This document shows positions 36,797 to 46,013 of a DNA stretch of 64,000 nt, one piece after another (the first letter of the stretch is position 1; each line of letters starts with the position of its first letter). The stretch spans positions 50,014 to 114,013 of the forward strand of contig JANYLJ010000003.1 of NCBI GenBank assembly GCA_025357945.1. Direction: 5' to 3'. The DNA is from Gemmatimonadota bacterium (GTDB lineage Bacteria; Gemmatimonadota; Gemmatimonadetes; Gemmatimonadales; GWC2-71-9). A program made the translations under genes and the position numbers. The notes below the pieces were generated by a model. That model did not search any database. It was not told where the DNA came from and worked only from the letters and a program-made list of their open reading frames with translations.

Positions 36797-38059
36797 ATGG
36801 CTAACGCCGTTGTCACGCGACTCGCACGACCTTTTCGCGACCTGAGAACCGGCGCGCTGCGCGGACCATTGCGCGCGCTGCGGCATGCCGATTTCCGGCG
36901 GTTCCTCACCGGCCAGGGGATCTCGCTCGTCGGTACCTGGATGCAGACGATCGCCGAAGGGTGGCTCGTCTTCGAGCTCACCCATTCGGCGTTCGCCGTG
37001 GGCCTCACCGCCACGCTGGCGACGCTGCCGATTCTCGGGCTGACCCTCTATGGCGGCGTGGTGGCCGACCGGGTCGACAAGCGCCGCTTCATCATGGTGC
37101 TGCAGACCGTCATGCTGCTCGAAGCGACGGCGCTCGCCACGCTCACCTTGACGCACCACATCACCGTGCACTGGATCTGGGGACTGGCCGCGATCTTCGG
37201 GTTCGCGACCGCATTCGAGGTCCCGGCACGGCAGGCGTTCATCGTCGAACTGGTGCCGGCCGAGGACCTCGTCTCCGCCGCAGCGATCAACTCGACCATC
37301 TACAATCTCGCCCGCGTCATCGGTCCCGCGATTGCCGGCCTGCTCGTGGCCGCGGCGGGACCCGGTGCGGCGTTTGCCGTCAACGCGCTGAGTTACCTCG
37401 CGGTGCTGATCGGCCTCTCCCGCATCCAGAAGCAATATCAGCCGAAGGTGTCGACCGAGCGCCCGTCCGTGTTCACGGGGTTGCGCTTCATTGGCGCGAA
37501 TCCCATGCTGAACGCCCTGGCGTGGCAGATGGTGCTGCTGACGGTGTTCGCCGGGAGCTTCGTGCCGATCCTCGCCGTGTATGCGCGCGAAGTGCTGCAG
37601 GTCGGCGCCACCGGCTTCGGGTTGCTCACGTCGGCCGTCGGCGTCGGTGCCGCCATCGGCGCGATCACCATGGGTGCCATGAGCAGCCGCTTCTCTCGTC
37701 CCCGCGTCGCGGTCGTTGCATCGACCGCGCTCGGCACCGCCGTGGTCCTGCTCGGTCTCGTTCGCGGGCTGCCGCTCGCGTTGCTGCTGCTGGCATGCGC
37801 CGGTGCGGCGATGGCGAGTCAGGGCATCGTCACCGCAACCGGACTGCAGCTCGCGGCGCCGTCCGAACTGCGTGGCCGCGTGATGGCCGTGTACTCGTTC
37901 GTGGTGTTGGGACTGGCGCCATTGGGCGCGTTTCAGGCGGGCTTGGTGGCTGAGCACCTCGGCGCGCCATGGAGCATCATCATCAGCGGCACCATCTTTC
38001 TGATCGGGACGGTCGCGCTGCGCCGCCGTCTCTGGTACGCCACGGAGGCAACATGCTGA
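36797..38059 (+). CDS. MFS transporter (EntS-type)
   Basis: A 420-residue transporter with about 12 helices. LRHADFRRFLTGQGISLVG opens the fold; GGVVADRVDKRRFIMVLQ is the MFS signature loop, and EVPARQAFIVELVPAEDLVS the family block of EntS-type exporters (PF05977). A role in export of siderophores or drugs is possible; substrate unknown. Its stop overlaps the following gene by seven bases. Confidence 0.9.
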   Translation: MANAVVTRLARPFRDLRTGALRGPLRALRHADFRRFLTGQGISLVGTWMQTIAEGWLVFELTHSAFAVGLTATLATLPILGLTLYGGVVADRVDKRRFIMVLQTVMLLEATALATLTLTHHITVHWIWGLAAIFGFATAFEVPARQAFIVELVPAEDLVSAAAINSTIYNLARVIGPAIAGLLVAAAGPGAAFAVNALSYLAVLIGLSRIQKQYQPKVSTERPSVFTGLRFIGANPMLNALAWQMVLLTVFAGSFVPILAVYAREVLQVGATGFGLLTSAVGVGAAIGAITMGAMSSRFSRPRVAVVASTALGTAVVLLGLVRGLPLALLLLACAGAAMASQGIVTATGLQLAAPSELRGRVMAVYSFVVLGLAPLGAFQAGLVAEHLGAPWSIIISGTIFLIGTVALRRRLWYATEATC

Positions 38060-38676
38060 TCACCATCTCCCGCGAATACGGCGCCGGCGGGTCGACCGTC
38101 GCGCGCGCGGTCGCGGAGCGACTCGGCTGGCGCCTCGTCGACAATCAGCTGGTGGAAGAGATCGCCCGACGCGCCGGGATGACCACTGCCGAGGCGCAGG
38201 AGCGCGTCGAGCGCGGGCCGACGTTCGTCGAACGGCTCGTGCGGGCGCTCGCCGCGTCCAATCCCGAGTTGCTCACACCCGCGTCGGTGCAGCCGCCCGA
38301 AGCCGAGGACGCCCGGCTCAAGCAGATCACCGAACAAGTGGTGGCCGAGTCGGCCGGCAATCACGCGGTTCTCGTCGGACGTGCCGCCGGCGCGGTGATC
38401 GGTCGGCGTGACGACGCGCTGCACATCAAGCTGGTGGGAACGATCGAATACCGCCGGCAGATCATCGCCGATCGCCTGGGCGTCTCACTCGACGAAGCGG
38501 AACGGCAGATTCGCGACGTGGACGGACACCGCGCCGAATACCATCGCCGCTGGTACCAACGCGATTGGAGCGATGCGAGGAACTACCATCTCGTGATCAA
38601 CGCGGGGTGGCTAGGGCTGGAGCGGGCGGCGGAGCTGATTGTGGAGCTGGTGCGAGATCACGCCTCCTCCCCGTAA
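38053..38676 (+). CDS. Cytidylate kinase-like family protein
   Basis: A 207-residue P-loop kinase-like protein. [20 protein letters not shown] is the family N-terminus (AAK6/cytidylate kinase-like, PF13189) with an altered P-loop, [21 protein letters not shown] and [18 protein letters not shown] follow. Its substrate is not the usual CMP with certainty. ATG 38053 lies inside the end of the MFS gene, so they are translationally coupled. Confidence 0.85.
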   Translation: MLITISREYGAGGSTVARAVAERLGWRLVDNQLVEEIARRAGMTTAEAQERVERGPTFVERLVRALAASNPELLTPASVQPPEAEDARLKQITEQVVAESAGNHAVLVGRAAGAVIGRRDDALHIKLVGTIEYRRQIIADRLGVSLDEAERQIRDVDGHRAEYHRRWYQRDWSDARNYHLVINAGWLGLERAAELIVELVRDHASSP

Positions 38677-40106
38677 CCCTTCCGCCGCGCCCTGGCCTTC
38701 TGCCAACCGTACTCCTCATTCCGACTGATCCGCTGCTCCGCGGCGAGCGCCTCCAGCACCAGCTCGCAGGCGGCCACGGCCAGGTCGTGGTCGTTCGCCG
38801 TCGCCAGCTTGGCGGCGTATACCAGCGGCAGCAGGCCGGGGATCACGCCGAAGGCACGCCAGCTGGTTTCGCTGCGATCGTCGACGCCGATCTTGAGGGC
38901 GCCGCCCTGATCGAACCAGGTGACGATTTCCGCCACATCGGCCTCGGGGGCACGGTCCGAAAAGACCGCCCCGGCGGCGCGCCGAATCAGCTCTCGGGCG
39001 ACCGATTCGCCCCCCTGGAGTTCCCCTTCGTACTCCAGCTCGATCTTGCCGGTGATCGCCGGGAGGCCGGCATAGACATCGGCCACGCGCGCGACGGCGC
39101 GGTGGTCCTTGGCGCGGAGGGCGCGTCGCTCGGCGTTGCTCACCACGATCTCGAGGAGTGAAATCGGCAGGCGCTGGCTCACGCCTGAACGCTTGTCCAC
39201 GCGCTTGTCGCGCCGCGCTTCGAAGGCGACCTGTTCCACCATCTCGGCGATGAAGTCCGGCACGACGACGCGCGCCGCACCGCGATCGAGCCACGCTTCC
39301 TGCGCGGTGACCGCGACGCCCAGTTCGACGGTGCGCGGATAGTGCGTCCGGATCTCCGAACCGATGCGGTCCTTCAATGGCGTGATGATCTTGCCGCGTG
39401 CGGTGTAGTCGTCGGGGTTCGCGGTGAAGACGAGCAGCACGTCGAGTGGCAGGCGGACCGGATACCCTTTGATCTGGACGTCGCCTTCCTGCATGACGTT
39501 GAAGAGGCCGACCTGGATCTTGCCGGAGAGATCAGGGAGTTCGTTGATGGCGAAGATGCCCCGGTTGGCCCGCGGCAACAGGCCGTAGTGCATCGACAGC
39601 TCGTCCCCCAGCAAATGCCCACCCCGAGCAGCTTTGATCGGATCGAGATCGCCGATCATGTCGGCAATGGTGACATCCGGGGTGGCGAGTTTTTCGACGT
39701 ATCGCTGCTCGCGCGTTGCCCACGCGATCGGCGTCTTGTCGCCGCACTCGGCAAGTCGCTCGCGCGCGAACTTCGAAATCGGTGCGAACGGGTCGTCGTT
39801 GATCTCGCTTCCGGCAATGACGGGAATCGCCTCGTCGAGAAACGCGGTGAGGCCACGCAGCAGACGTGTCTTGGCCTGCCCGCGGGTGCCGAGGAGGATG
39901 AAGTCGTGTCGGGCCAGCAACGCGTTGACCAGTTCGGGCTCGATCGTGTCCTCGAACCCGAGGATACCAGGGAAAAGCGGTTCACCGGTCTCGAGTCGCG
40001 CGATCAGATTGGTGCGCAGCTCGTCGCGGACCGATCGTCCCCGTCTCGGTGCCTCGGCCCAGGGGCTCTGTTTCAGTTCGGCGAGGGTGCGGGGGTGTCC
40101 GGTCAT
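38658..40106 (-). CDS. MoxR/magnesium-chelatase I-type AAA+ ATPase
   Basis: A 482-residue ATPase. ATG 40106 is supported by GGAG. The Walker A is atypical, [16 protein letters not shown]; the Walker B-like segment is [32 protein letters not shown] is the family sensor block. It resembles the ChlI/BchI-like subgroup found with VWA proteins. The VWA gene lies downstream on the same strand, but the MFS/kinase pair lies between on the opposite strand. Its 3' end overlaps the kinase-like gene by 19 bases. Confidence 0.88.
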   Translation of the reverse strand: MTGHPRTLAELKQSPWAEAPRRGRSVRDELRTNLIARLETGEPLFPGILGFEDTIEPELVNALLARHDFILLGTRGQAKTRLLRGLTAFLDEAIPVIAGSEINDDPFAPISKFARERLAECGDKTPIAWATREQRYVEKLATPDVTIADMIGDLDPIKAARGGHLLGDELSMHYGLLPRANRGIFAINELPDLSGKIQVGLFNVMQEGDVQIKGYPVRLPLDVLLVFTANPDDYTARGKIITPLKDRIGSEIRTHYPRTVELGVAVTAQEAWLDRGAARVVVPDFIAEMVEQVAFEARRDKRVDKRSGVSQRLPISLLEIVVSNAERRALRAKDHRAVARVADVYAGLPAITGKIELEYEGELQGGESVARELIRRAAGAVFSDRAPEADVAEIVTWFDQGGALKIGVDDRSETSWRAFGVIPGLLPLVYAAKLATANDHDLAVAACELVLEALAAEQRISRNEEYGWQKARARRKGYGEEA

Positions 40107-40243
40107 GAAAGCTCCAAGTGTCGGATCCGTACGGTGGGGAATCGGTGCCCTCGGTACGTCGCTGAGGTGCAACGATGCCACCGGGAAGGTAGCCTGACCC
40201 CCTGCTGGGGCCGGAAGTTGAGGCGGGGAAGGGGGTTAGAAGC

Positions 40244-40271
40244 TTGACAGGGCGCCGCCAGACCCTAACTT
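40244..40271 (+). promoter_or_regulatory. Sigma-70 type promoter for the small lipoprotein gene
   Basis: TTGACA (40244-40249) and TAACTT (40266-40271) are 16 bases apart, upstream of the small lipoprotein gene. The -35 box is perfect consensus. The leader to the ATG would be about 75 bases. Confidence 0.6.
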
Positions 40272-40352
40272 GTTCCCCGGTGCACTGGGCGACAGCGGCC
40301 GATACGCGGTACCGGCCTCGGTGACCAACGTCATCAACGAAAAGGAGAGGCA

Positions 40353-40577
40353 ATGCGGAAGTTCCTGATGGCTGCGGGCCTGCTGGCGCTCGTAGCGTGT
40401 GGCGACAAGAAGCCGGCGGCAGATGCTGGTATGGCGGGCGCAACGACCACGATGGCCGATTCGACCCACAAGGCCGATTCGATGAAGCACGCGGATTCGA
40501 TGATGAAGGCCGATTCGCAGAAGGCTGCGGACTCGATGGCCAAGGCGATGGCGCCGCCGATGAAGAAGAAGCCGTAA
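40353..40577 (+). CDS. Small lipoprotein with ADSxxKA repeats
   Basis: A 74-residue lipoprotein. AAGGAGAGG precedes the ATG; lipobox ALVAC gives Cys16. The mature part is low-complexity: KADSMKHADSMMKADSQKAA (about 42-61), repeating ADSM at seven- or six-residue spacing, then a Lys-rich tail. Such a pattern favours a long amphipathic helix, as in Lpp-like proteins. No homolog recognised. A consensus-like promoter precedes it, and it is probably monocistronic and well expressed. Confidence 0.82.
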   Translation: MRKFLMAAGLLALVACGDKKPAADAGMAGATTTMADSTHKADSMKHADSMMKADSQKAADSMAKAMAPPMKKKP

Positions 40578-40641
40578 CCCTTCGTTCGTCGCTCTGCTGC
40601 ACCCTGACGCCCTGGGCCCGGATGCCCTGGGCGTCGTGTAT

Positions 40642-41565
40642 TCAGGCCACGGCGGGTTCCCCCAAGTCGAAGGGTGGTTGAACCACCACCCCCTCGCTCT
40701 CACCCGTGCGTACCGTGTCGCCCACCGCCACTTCCCGGCGCAGGACGCTCAACGCGACGCTTTGATCGCCGAGCTGTACCAGCGTGCGCAGGGTGCCGAC
40801 AACCTTTTCGCCGTCGCTCACCGTCGCCTCGGTGGGCCGCTCGCCGGGGGCCCAGCAAACCCCGCGGAGCTCCCGGTTCGCATGTCCGCGGAAGTGCAGC
40901 CGTGCCACCGTCTCCTGGCCGGTGTAGCACCCCTTGTCGTACTTCACGCCGCCGAGCTCGTCGAAGCGAACCTCCTGCGGTAGTGTCTTCTCGTCGATCT
41001 CGCGGCCGAGGGTGGGCCATCCTGCCAGCAGCCGGACCACATCGGCCCGTCCGCTCGGGACGGCGATCCACCCCTGCTCGACCAAGCGCGCGGTGTGCCC
41101 GGGCGCGTTCGCCGTCAGCATCAGCACCGTGAACGGCGCCGCGTCCCGGGGCCGCGCGATGGTGGCACCGTCGATCGGCGATGGCGTCGTGCCGCAGAGC
41201 CAGCGCACCTTCATGGTGGCGCTCTGGTCCATCACCTTCGCGAGTCGGGGCGGCATCGTGCGCGCGAACAATTGTCGCGTCGCCTCGTGCGCGCTTGCCG
41301 GGACCAACACCCACGCTGACGTCCCGTCGCGCACCACCCACGCATCGGTGATGATCATGCCCTTGGGTGTCAGGAACGCGCCCCACGCGGCGGCACCGTC
41401 GCCGAGTTTGGCGACGTCGTTGGTCAGCAATCCCTGCAGACAGTCAATCGCCCCGGCACCTTCGATGCGGAACACGGCGTCGTCAACCGGAATGCAAACG
41501 CGCGACTCGCGGAGGACCGCGAGCTCTGCTGCGGTGAGGGTGATGAGCGGAGTCAACGGGGGCAT
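40642..41565 (-). CDS. ygfZ: Folate-binding YgfZ family protein
   Basis: A 307-residue GcvT-like protein. The signature KYDKGCYTGQETVARLHFRG contains the conserved Cys of YgfZ. LQGLLTNDVAKLGDGAAAWG and TPKGMIITDAWVVR are the folate-binding blocks. Family members support assembly or repair of certain Fe-S enzymes using tetrahydrofolate. Its start lies 934 bases downstream of the sigma factor start; the two genes are in the same orientation 33 bases apart. Confidence 0.9.
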   Translation of the reverse strand: MPPLTPLITLTAAELAVLRESRVCIPVDDAVFRIEGAGAIDCLQGLLTNDVAKLGDGAAAWGAFLTPKGMIITDAWVVRDGTSAWVLVPASAHEATRQLFARTMPPRLAKVMDQSATMKVRWLCGTTPSPIDGATIARPRDAAPFTVLMLTANAPGHTARLVEQGWIAVPSGRADVVRLLAGWPTLGREIDEKTLPQEVRFDELGGVKYDKGCYTGQETVARLHFRGHANRELRGVCWAPGERPTEATVSDGEKVVGTLRTLVQLGDQSVALSVLRREVAVGDTVRTGESEGVVVQPPFDLGEPAVA

Positions 41566-41598
41566 GGCTGGAAGAATAGCTAGGAGCTCCCGGCCGTT

Positions 41599-42498
41599 CT
41601 ACGCCGCCCTGAACTCTCCCAGGAACCGGACTTCCGGGCAGGCCCGCAATTTGGCGAACGCCCGTTCGCGCAGCTGGCGGATTCGTTCGCGGGTCACGCC
41701 GAGGGCGTCGCCGATCTCCTCGAGCGTGTGCGCCTCTTCCCTGGGGTCGAGGCCATAGTACAGGGAGAGGATCCGGCGCTCGCGCGGCGTGAGGTACTGG
41801 CGGAACAGGCGGTCGATAAAATCGCGCCGCAGCGTGATGTCGGTGTTCGTCTCGATCTCATTCCCTTCGCCGAGCGGCAGGCGCTCTCCAAGCGTGGTGG
41901 CGCGGGCGTCGCCCATCTCTACTGGGGCATCGAGCGACACCTCCGTCACGAACAGCCGCTTGGCCTCCCGCACGTCCTGCAGCGGCAGCGACAGTGCGGT
42001 CGCGAGCTCCTGATCGCTCGGGGTCCGCCCCAGTTCCTGCGCCAGCAGGCCCTGCGCCTTGGCGAACCGGACCACCGCGGTGTTCTGGTTGAGCGGGAAT
42101 CGCACCGAGCGCGTCTGTTCAGCGAGCGCCTTCAGCACCGCCTGGCGAACCCACCACACGGCGTACGATATGAACTTGACGCCGCGTTCGGGGTCGAACT
42201 TGCGGACCGCGCGCAGGAGTCCTTCGTTGCCGATCGCCACCAGGTCGCCCAAGTCGAGGCCGTGTCCCTGATAGCGCTTCACGTACGCGATGACGAAGCG
42301 GAGGTTGGCGGTCACCAATCGCTCGGCGGACTCCGGACACCCCTCGCGGGCTCGGCGTGCGAGGGCTCGCTCTTCCTCGACGCTCCCGATCATCGGGAGG
42401 TCCTTGATGTCGCGCAGGTACTGCTCGAACGACTCGGCGGCGGTCGCCGGCACGATACGCGCCCGCGTTGGCACACGGCGGCTACGTCGGGGCATCAT
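41599..42498 (-). CDS. Sigma-70 family RNA polymerase sigma factor (RpoD/SigA-like, short)
   Basis: A 299-residue sigma factor with regions 1.2 to 4.2 but no 1.1 extension. Region 2: LVAIGNEGLLRAVRKFDPER and FISYAVWWVRQAVLKALAEQ. Region 3: AKAQGLLAQELGRTPSDQEL. Region 4: RILSLYYGLDPREEAHTLEE and VTRERIRQLRERAFAKLR. The size and lack of 1.1 fit a group 2 (alternative, RpoS-like) sigma factor. A second start codon, GTG/ATG at 42495, is possible. A 260-base AT-richer region upstream probably holds its promoter. Confidence 0.93.
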   Translation of the reverse strand: MMPRRSRRVPTRARIVPATAAESFEQYLRDIKDLPMIGSVEEERALARRAREGCPESAERLVTANLRFVIAYVKRYQGHGLDLGDLVAIGNEGLLRAVRKFDPERGVKFISYAVWWVRQAVLKALAEQTRSVRFPLNQNTAVVRFAKAQGLLAQELGRTPSDQELATALSLPLQDVREAKRLFVTEVSLDAPVEMGDARATTLGERLPLGEGNEIETNTDITLRRDFIDRLFRQYLTPRERRILSLYYGLDPREEAHTLEEIGDALGVTRERIRQLRERAFAKLRACPEVRFLGEFRAA

Positions 42499-42760
42499 GG
42501 GCCCACTCTACGCTGAATTTTCTTGGGAGAGAAAAGGAAACTACGGCTGCAAGATCGCAATTGCAGACCCGTTGTCAAGAGGTGTAACTATCGAGATTGC
42601 AAGGACTTGCGGCGTCCTGTGTTGCGCGATTCCTGCACATCATCCACAGGTCGGTATCCACATGGATGTGCACGAACGCCACAAGTCATTATCACGGCAC
42701 GGCGTGGCGTGGATTTGATTGTGTGGGAAATGTGGAAAGACGGAAGAAACGGAAGAAACG
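42499..42760. other. Upstream region of the group 2 sigma gene
   Basis: With the adjacent repeat this gap is 384 bases long and contains no convincing ORF. It is less GC-rich than its surroundings. A minus-strand TTGACA (42578-42573) is a possible -35 box, but no good -10 follows at proper distance. Two DnaA-box-like nonamers, TCATCCACA (42640) and GTATCCACA (42654), are present. Confidence 0.4.
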
Positions 42761-42882
42761 GGAGAGACGAGAGACGAGAGACGAGAGACGAGAACAACCA
42801 TCGCCCTGAGCCCCTTGCTGCGTTCCGGGGGCGGCGTATCCTCCGCGTCTCTCGTCTCTCGTCTCTCGTCTCTCGTCTCTCG
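42761..42882. repeat. GA/TC inverted repeat copy 5 (longest arms)
   Basis: Four GAGACGA units (42761-42792) are mirrored by five TCTCGTC units (42845-42882) around a 50-base GC-rich spacer with a CCTGAGC sequence. It adjoins the aroB stop codon. Arm numbers differ between the two sides and between copies, as expected for tandem slippage. Confidence 0.85.
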
Positions 42883-43944
42883 TTAGAGGATCTCCGCCAA
42901 CACTCGGAGATCCAGCGCATGCGTCCACGCGTCACCGTCGCGGGCCATCGTGCCGAACGACGCGATCAGCGCGGCGTGTACCACGCCGCCGCGGTTCTTC
43001 TTGTCGGCAACCATCGCGTTCATCACGCGCTCGTGATCGAGCGATGGCGGCTCGATCGGCAGGCGGAGGGCGGTGAGCAGTGCGGCGACCTGGTTGGCGG
43101 TTCCCGCACGGGCGACACCCATTCGCTCGGCGACCCGAGTCTCGAGCACCAGGCCGATCGCGACCGCCTCGCCGTGTGGCATGGCATAGTCGGTCGCGCG
43201 TTCGAGGGCGTGCGCAACAGTATGCCCGGCGTTGAGCACCGCGCGGCGACCGCTTTCGCGCTCGTCTTCGGCGACCACGTCGGCCTTGAGCTCGACGCTG
43301 CGCCGGATCAGCGACTCCAGTACCGCGCCGTCGCGACCGGCGATCGCCACCGTATTGCGGCTGATCCACTCACCGTAGCGGTCGTCGAGCGTCGCGGCGT
43401 GCTTGACCGCCTCGGCGAGTCCCTCGCGGTAGCTCCGTTCGGGCAACGTGCTCAACGCCGCTGGATCGCAGATCACCGCACTCGGCCAATGGAAGGCGCC
43501 AACAAGATTCTTGCCCGCGCCGGTGTCGACGCCGGTCTTGCCGCCCACGGCCGCGTCGAGCATCGCCAGCGTCGTGGTGGGGACCGCGATCCATGGCACG
43601 CCGCGCAGAAACGTGGCGGCGACGAACCCGGCCAGGTCGGTGGTCACCCCGCCACCGAATGCGACGATTACCGTCTGGCGATCGAACCGTTCCGCCAGCA
43701 AGCGGTCAGTGAGATCGGCCCATGTTGCGCGCGACTTGTGCGCTTCGCCCGCCGGGAAGGTGAAGAGCGGTGCGGCTGGCAGTGGTGAGCCGAGGGCTGC
43801 CGCGACGTTGGAATCGGCGATCACCGCTGCGCGGGTACCCGGGTGGCGCTCATTGAGCAGCGCGGCAAGGTCTGCCCGTGATCCGCTGCGGATGATGACG
43901 GCATAACTCCCGGCCGTGTGTCGCACTACCAGTGGTCTCACCAT
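42883..43944 (-). CDS. aroB: 3-dehydroquinate synthase
   Basis: A 353-residue NAD and zinc enzyme of the shikimate pathway, converting DAHP to 3-dehydroquinate. Signatures: FPAGEAHKSRATWADLTD, AFGGGVTTDLAGFVAATF, TTTLAMLDAAVGGKTGVD, zinc ligands in LNAGHTVAHALE. ATG 43944 overlaps the upstream adenosyltransferase gene by seven bases. Catalytic motifs are intact. Confidence 0.96.
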   Translation of the reverse strand: MVRPLVVRHTAGSYAVIIRSGSRADLAALLNERHPGTRAAVIADSNVAAALGSPLPAAPLFTFPAGEAHKSRATWADLTDRLLAERFDRQTVIVAFGGGVTTDLAGFVAATFLRGVPWIAVPTTTLAMLDAAVGGKTGVDTGAGKNLVGAFHWPSAVICDPAALSTLPERSYREGLAEAVKHAATLDDRYGEWISRNTVAIAGRDGAVLESLIRRSVELKADVVAEDERESGRRAVLNAGHTVAHALERATDYAMPHGEAVAIGLVLETRVAERMGVARAGTANQVAALLTALRLPIEPPSLDHERVMNAMVADKKNRGGVVHAALIASFGTMARDGDAWTHALDLRVLAEIL

Positions 43945-44489
43945 GTCACGTCTCCGACGCCAGCGCGATGGTTCGCCAAACGCGCCAAGGTGAAGAGCAG
44001 GTCGGACAGCCGGTTGAGGTAGCTGAGAAAGAGTGGCGGTACGTCTGTTTCCCGGGCCAGCGCGACCACGCTCCGCTCGGCCCGCCGGCACACCGCGCGG
44101 GCCACGTGCAGCCGCGCGGCCTTGTCGGTCCCGCTTGGCAGGACGAACGCCTTCAGCGGCGCGAGTTCCTGATCGGCGGCGTCGATGGTGGCTTCGAATT
44201 CCGCCACCCGGGTGCTCGACAGCTGAGCCTTCGCAAGTGCCTTTCGCACCTTGTCGGGGTCAGGCGTGGCGAGATGGCCGCCAATAGAGAAGAGATCGCG
44301 CTGAATGTTCTCGAGCAGCGCGTCGAAAAAGTCCTCCGGTGTGCCGGCGCGCGCGAGGCCGAGGACCGAGTTCAACTCGTCGATGTCGCCATACGCGGCG
44401 ACGCGCCGGTGACTCTTCGCCACACGTGCGCCGCCGAAGAGTGCGGTGTCGCCGGTGTCGCCGGTCCGGGTGTAGATCTTGGAGGCCAC
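43938..44489 (-). CDS. Cob(I)alamin adenosyltransferase, PduO type
   Basis: A 183-residue trimeric enzyme that transfers adenosyl from ATP to cob(I)alamin. KIYTRTGDTGDTALFGGARV is the N-terminal ATP loop; ELNSVLGLARA and VCRRAERSVVALARE contain conserved Arg/Glu, and SYLNRLSDLLFTLAR closes the fold. GTG 44489 is set by this N-terminus. The upstream reductase gene ends only ten bases before. A flavin reductase partner is consistent with the need for cob(I)alamin. Confidence 0.93.
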   Translation of the reverse strand: MASKIYTRTGDTGDTALFGGARVAKSHRRVAAYGDIDELNSVLGLARAGTPEDFFDALLENIQRDLFSIGGHLATPDPDKVRKALAKAQLSSTRVAEFEATIDAADQELAPLKAFVLPSGTDKAARLHVARAVCRRAERSVVALARETDVPPLFLSYLNRLSDLLFTLARLANHRAGVGDVTW

Positions 44490-44499
44490 GTCGGGAAGC

Positions 44500-45894
44500 T
44501 TACCCCTCACGGACCTCGCGCGCGACCGCGAGCATCTCGGCCACATCGGTAAACTTTTCCCGTGGCCTTCCCGCCGCCTTCCCGCGGGCGATCTCGGCGC
44601 GGTCGATCGCCTGCCAGTCGGGCCATGTGGTGACGTCGATGCCGCGCTCGGTAAGCAAGGCATCGAGTTCCGCGCTGCGGCCGGCTGCCGGCGACAACCG
44701 CCCGGAAACGGCGTCGGCCAGCAGGTGATCCACCGTTTCGGCAGCACACGACTTGTTCGTGCCGATGATACCCTGGGGCCCACGCTTGATCCATCCTGCC
44801 ACGTACACGCCACGGATCGCGGTCGCGCTGTCCGGACTTTCGACCACTCGACCAGTGACGTTGGGAATGACGCCGCGACGCGGGTCGAACGGGAGACCCG
44901 GCAACGCCGTGCCGCGGTAGCCCACTGACCGGAATACCAGGCCCACCGGGAGATCGATCAGCCGATCGGTCGGGACGGCCTGGACGCTGCCGTACAGATC
45001 GGGAATGAGCCGGTTCTTGACGAGCCGGATTCCCTCGACGCGCGTCTCGCCAAGGAGTTCCGTCGGCGACACGCAGAAATGCAAGACGATGCGACGCGGC
45101 GCACCGGTGCTGCCGTGTTCCGCCCAGTGGCGGAGCAGCGCGAGGTTGTTGTGCGCGGTGCGATCTTCTTCGTTCGCGAGGTGCGCCGCGCTCACCCCGT
45201 CGAGTTCCAGGTCGAGCGGGTTGACGATCACGTCCACGCCGTCGAGGTCACCCAGCTCGCGCAATTCCGGCGTGGTGCACGCTGCCTGCACTGGACCGCG
45301 TCGAGCGAGGATGTGCAGTTCTTGCAGGTTGGCGCCGCGGAGCGCCTTGAGGGCGTGCAGCGCGAGGTCGGTCGTCGCGAGGTGATCAGGGGCGCTGGCC
45401 AGGATCCGGACCGCGTCCATCGCGACGTTGCCGATGCCAATAATTGCAGCGGCGCGCTCGGTCAGGTCGAATGTGTGGTCCGCGTACTCGGGATGGCCGT
45501 TGTACCAGGCGACGAGCTGCGTCGCCGGATGGCTTCCCGCGAGGTGCTCACCGGGGATGCCGAGATGTCGATCGGTATCGGCACCCACGGCGTAGATGAC
45601 TGCGTCGTAGTGGTGCCGCAGTTCGGCCGCCGTGACGTCCCGACCCACCTGCACATGGCCCAGAAAGCGGAACCCGGGTTGTGCCGCGATCCGCTCGAAC
45701 ACCCGCGCCACGGACTTGATCTTGGGGTGATCCGGCGCCACACCGCCGCGCACCAGCCCGAACGGCGTCGGCAGTCGCTCGAACATGTCGACGCCCAAGC
45801 CAGGCGCACTTTTCTGGAGCGCTTCCGCCGCGTAGAAACCGGCGGGTCCGGAGCCGACGATCGCGACGCGGAGTGCGGAGGGTGGGATCGACAT
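44500..45894 (-). CDS. Ferredoxin-NADP+ reductase (FprA/adrenodoxin reductase type)
   Basis: A 464-residue FAD enzyme from ATG 45894 (TTG 45900 also possible). FAD site: VAIVGSGPAGFYAAEALQ. VRGGVAPDHPKIKSVARVFE is a family block; the NADP site is AAIIGIGNVAMDAVRILA, and GWIKRGPQGIIGTNK the C-terminal FAD contact. Relatives pass electrons from NADPH to ferredoxin. Lying in front of the adenosyltransferase gene, it might supply the electrons for cobalamin reduction (inference). Confidence 0.92.
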   Translation of the reverse strand: MSIPPSALRVAIVGSGPAGFYAAEALQKSAPGLGVDMFERLPTPFGLVRGGVAPDHPKIKSVARVFERIAAQPGFRFLGHVQVGRDVTAAELRHHYDAVIYAVGADTDRHLGIPGEHLAGSHPATQLVAWYNGHPEYADHTFDLTERAAAIIGIGNVAMDAVRILASAPDHLATTDLALHALKALRGANLQELHILARRGPVQAACTTPELRELGDLDGVDVIVNPLDLELDGVSAAHLANEEDRTAHNNLALLRHWAEHGSTGAPRRIVLHFCVSPTELLGETRVEGIRLVKNRLIPDLYGSVQAVPTDRLIDLPVGLVFRSVGYRGTALPGLPFDPRRGVIPNVTGRVVESPDSATAIRGVYVAGWIKRGPQGIIGTNKSCAAETVDHLLADAVSGRLSPAAGRSAELDALLTERGIDVTTWPDWQAIDRAEIARGKAAGRPREKFTDVAEMLAVAREVREG

Positions 45895-45909
45895 GGACAA
45901 AAGCTAAAC

Positions 45910-46011
45910 AGGAGAGACGAGAGAGGAGAGACGAGAGACGAGAGAAACACCCCGTCGTCCTGAGCGCAGCGACGGGCGACAACGCTCCTCTCTCGTCTCT
46001 CGTCTCTCGTT
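45910..46011. repeat. GA/TC inverted repeat copy 6 with REP-like core
   Basis: Left arm: GGAGAGACGAGAGAGGAGAG region (45911-45945); right arm: CTCTCTCGTCTCTCGTCTC region (45987-46010). The loop contains GTCGTCCTGAGCGCAGCG (45955 onward), matching copy 1 and the palindrome at 3846. Located between the ferredoxin reductase start and the PBP4 stop. Confidence 0.82.
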
Positions 46012-46013
46012 TT

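Noticed and set aside
36704..37957. Long minus-strand extension of the VWA gene (to 844 residues)
   Set aside because: It is antisense to the MFS gene, rich in Arg, Gln and His without domains, and the conserved VWA protein begins at ATG 36703.
42640..42662. Two DnaA-box-like nonamers as a replication origin
   Set aside because: Each has one mismatch, there are only two, and no dnaA, dnaN or parAB genes are nearby.
42761..42882. GAGACGA arrays considered as a CRISPR array
   Set aside because: Units are 7 bases without unique spacers, the two sides are inverted, and no cas gene is present.
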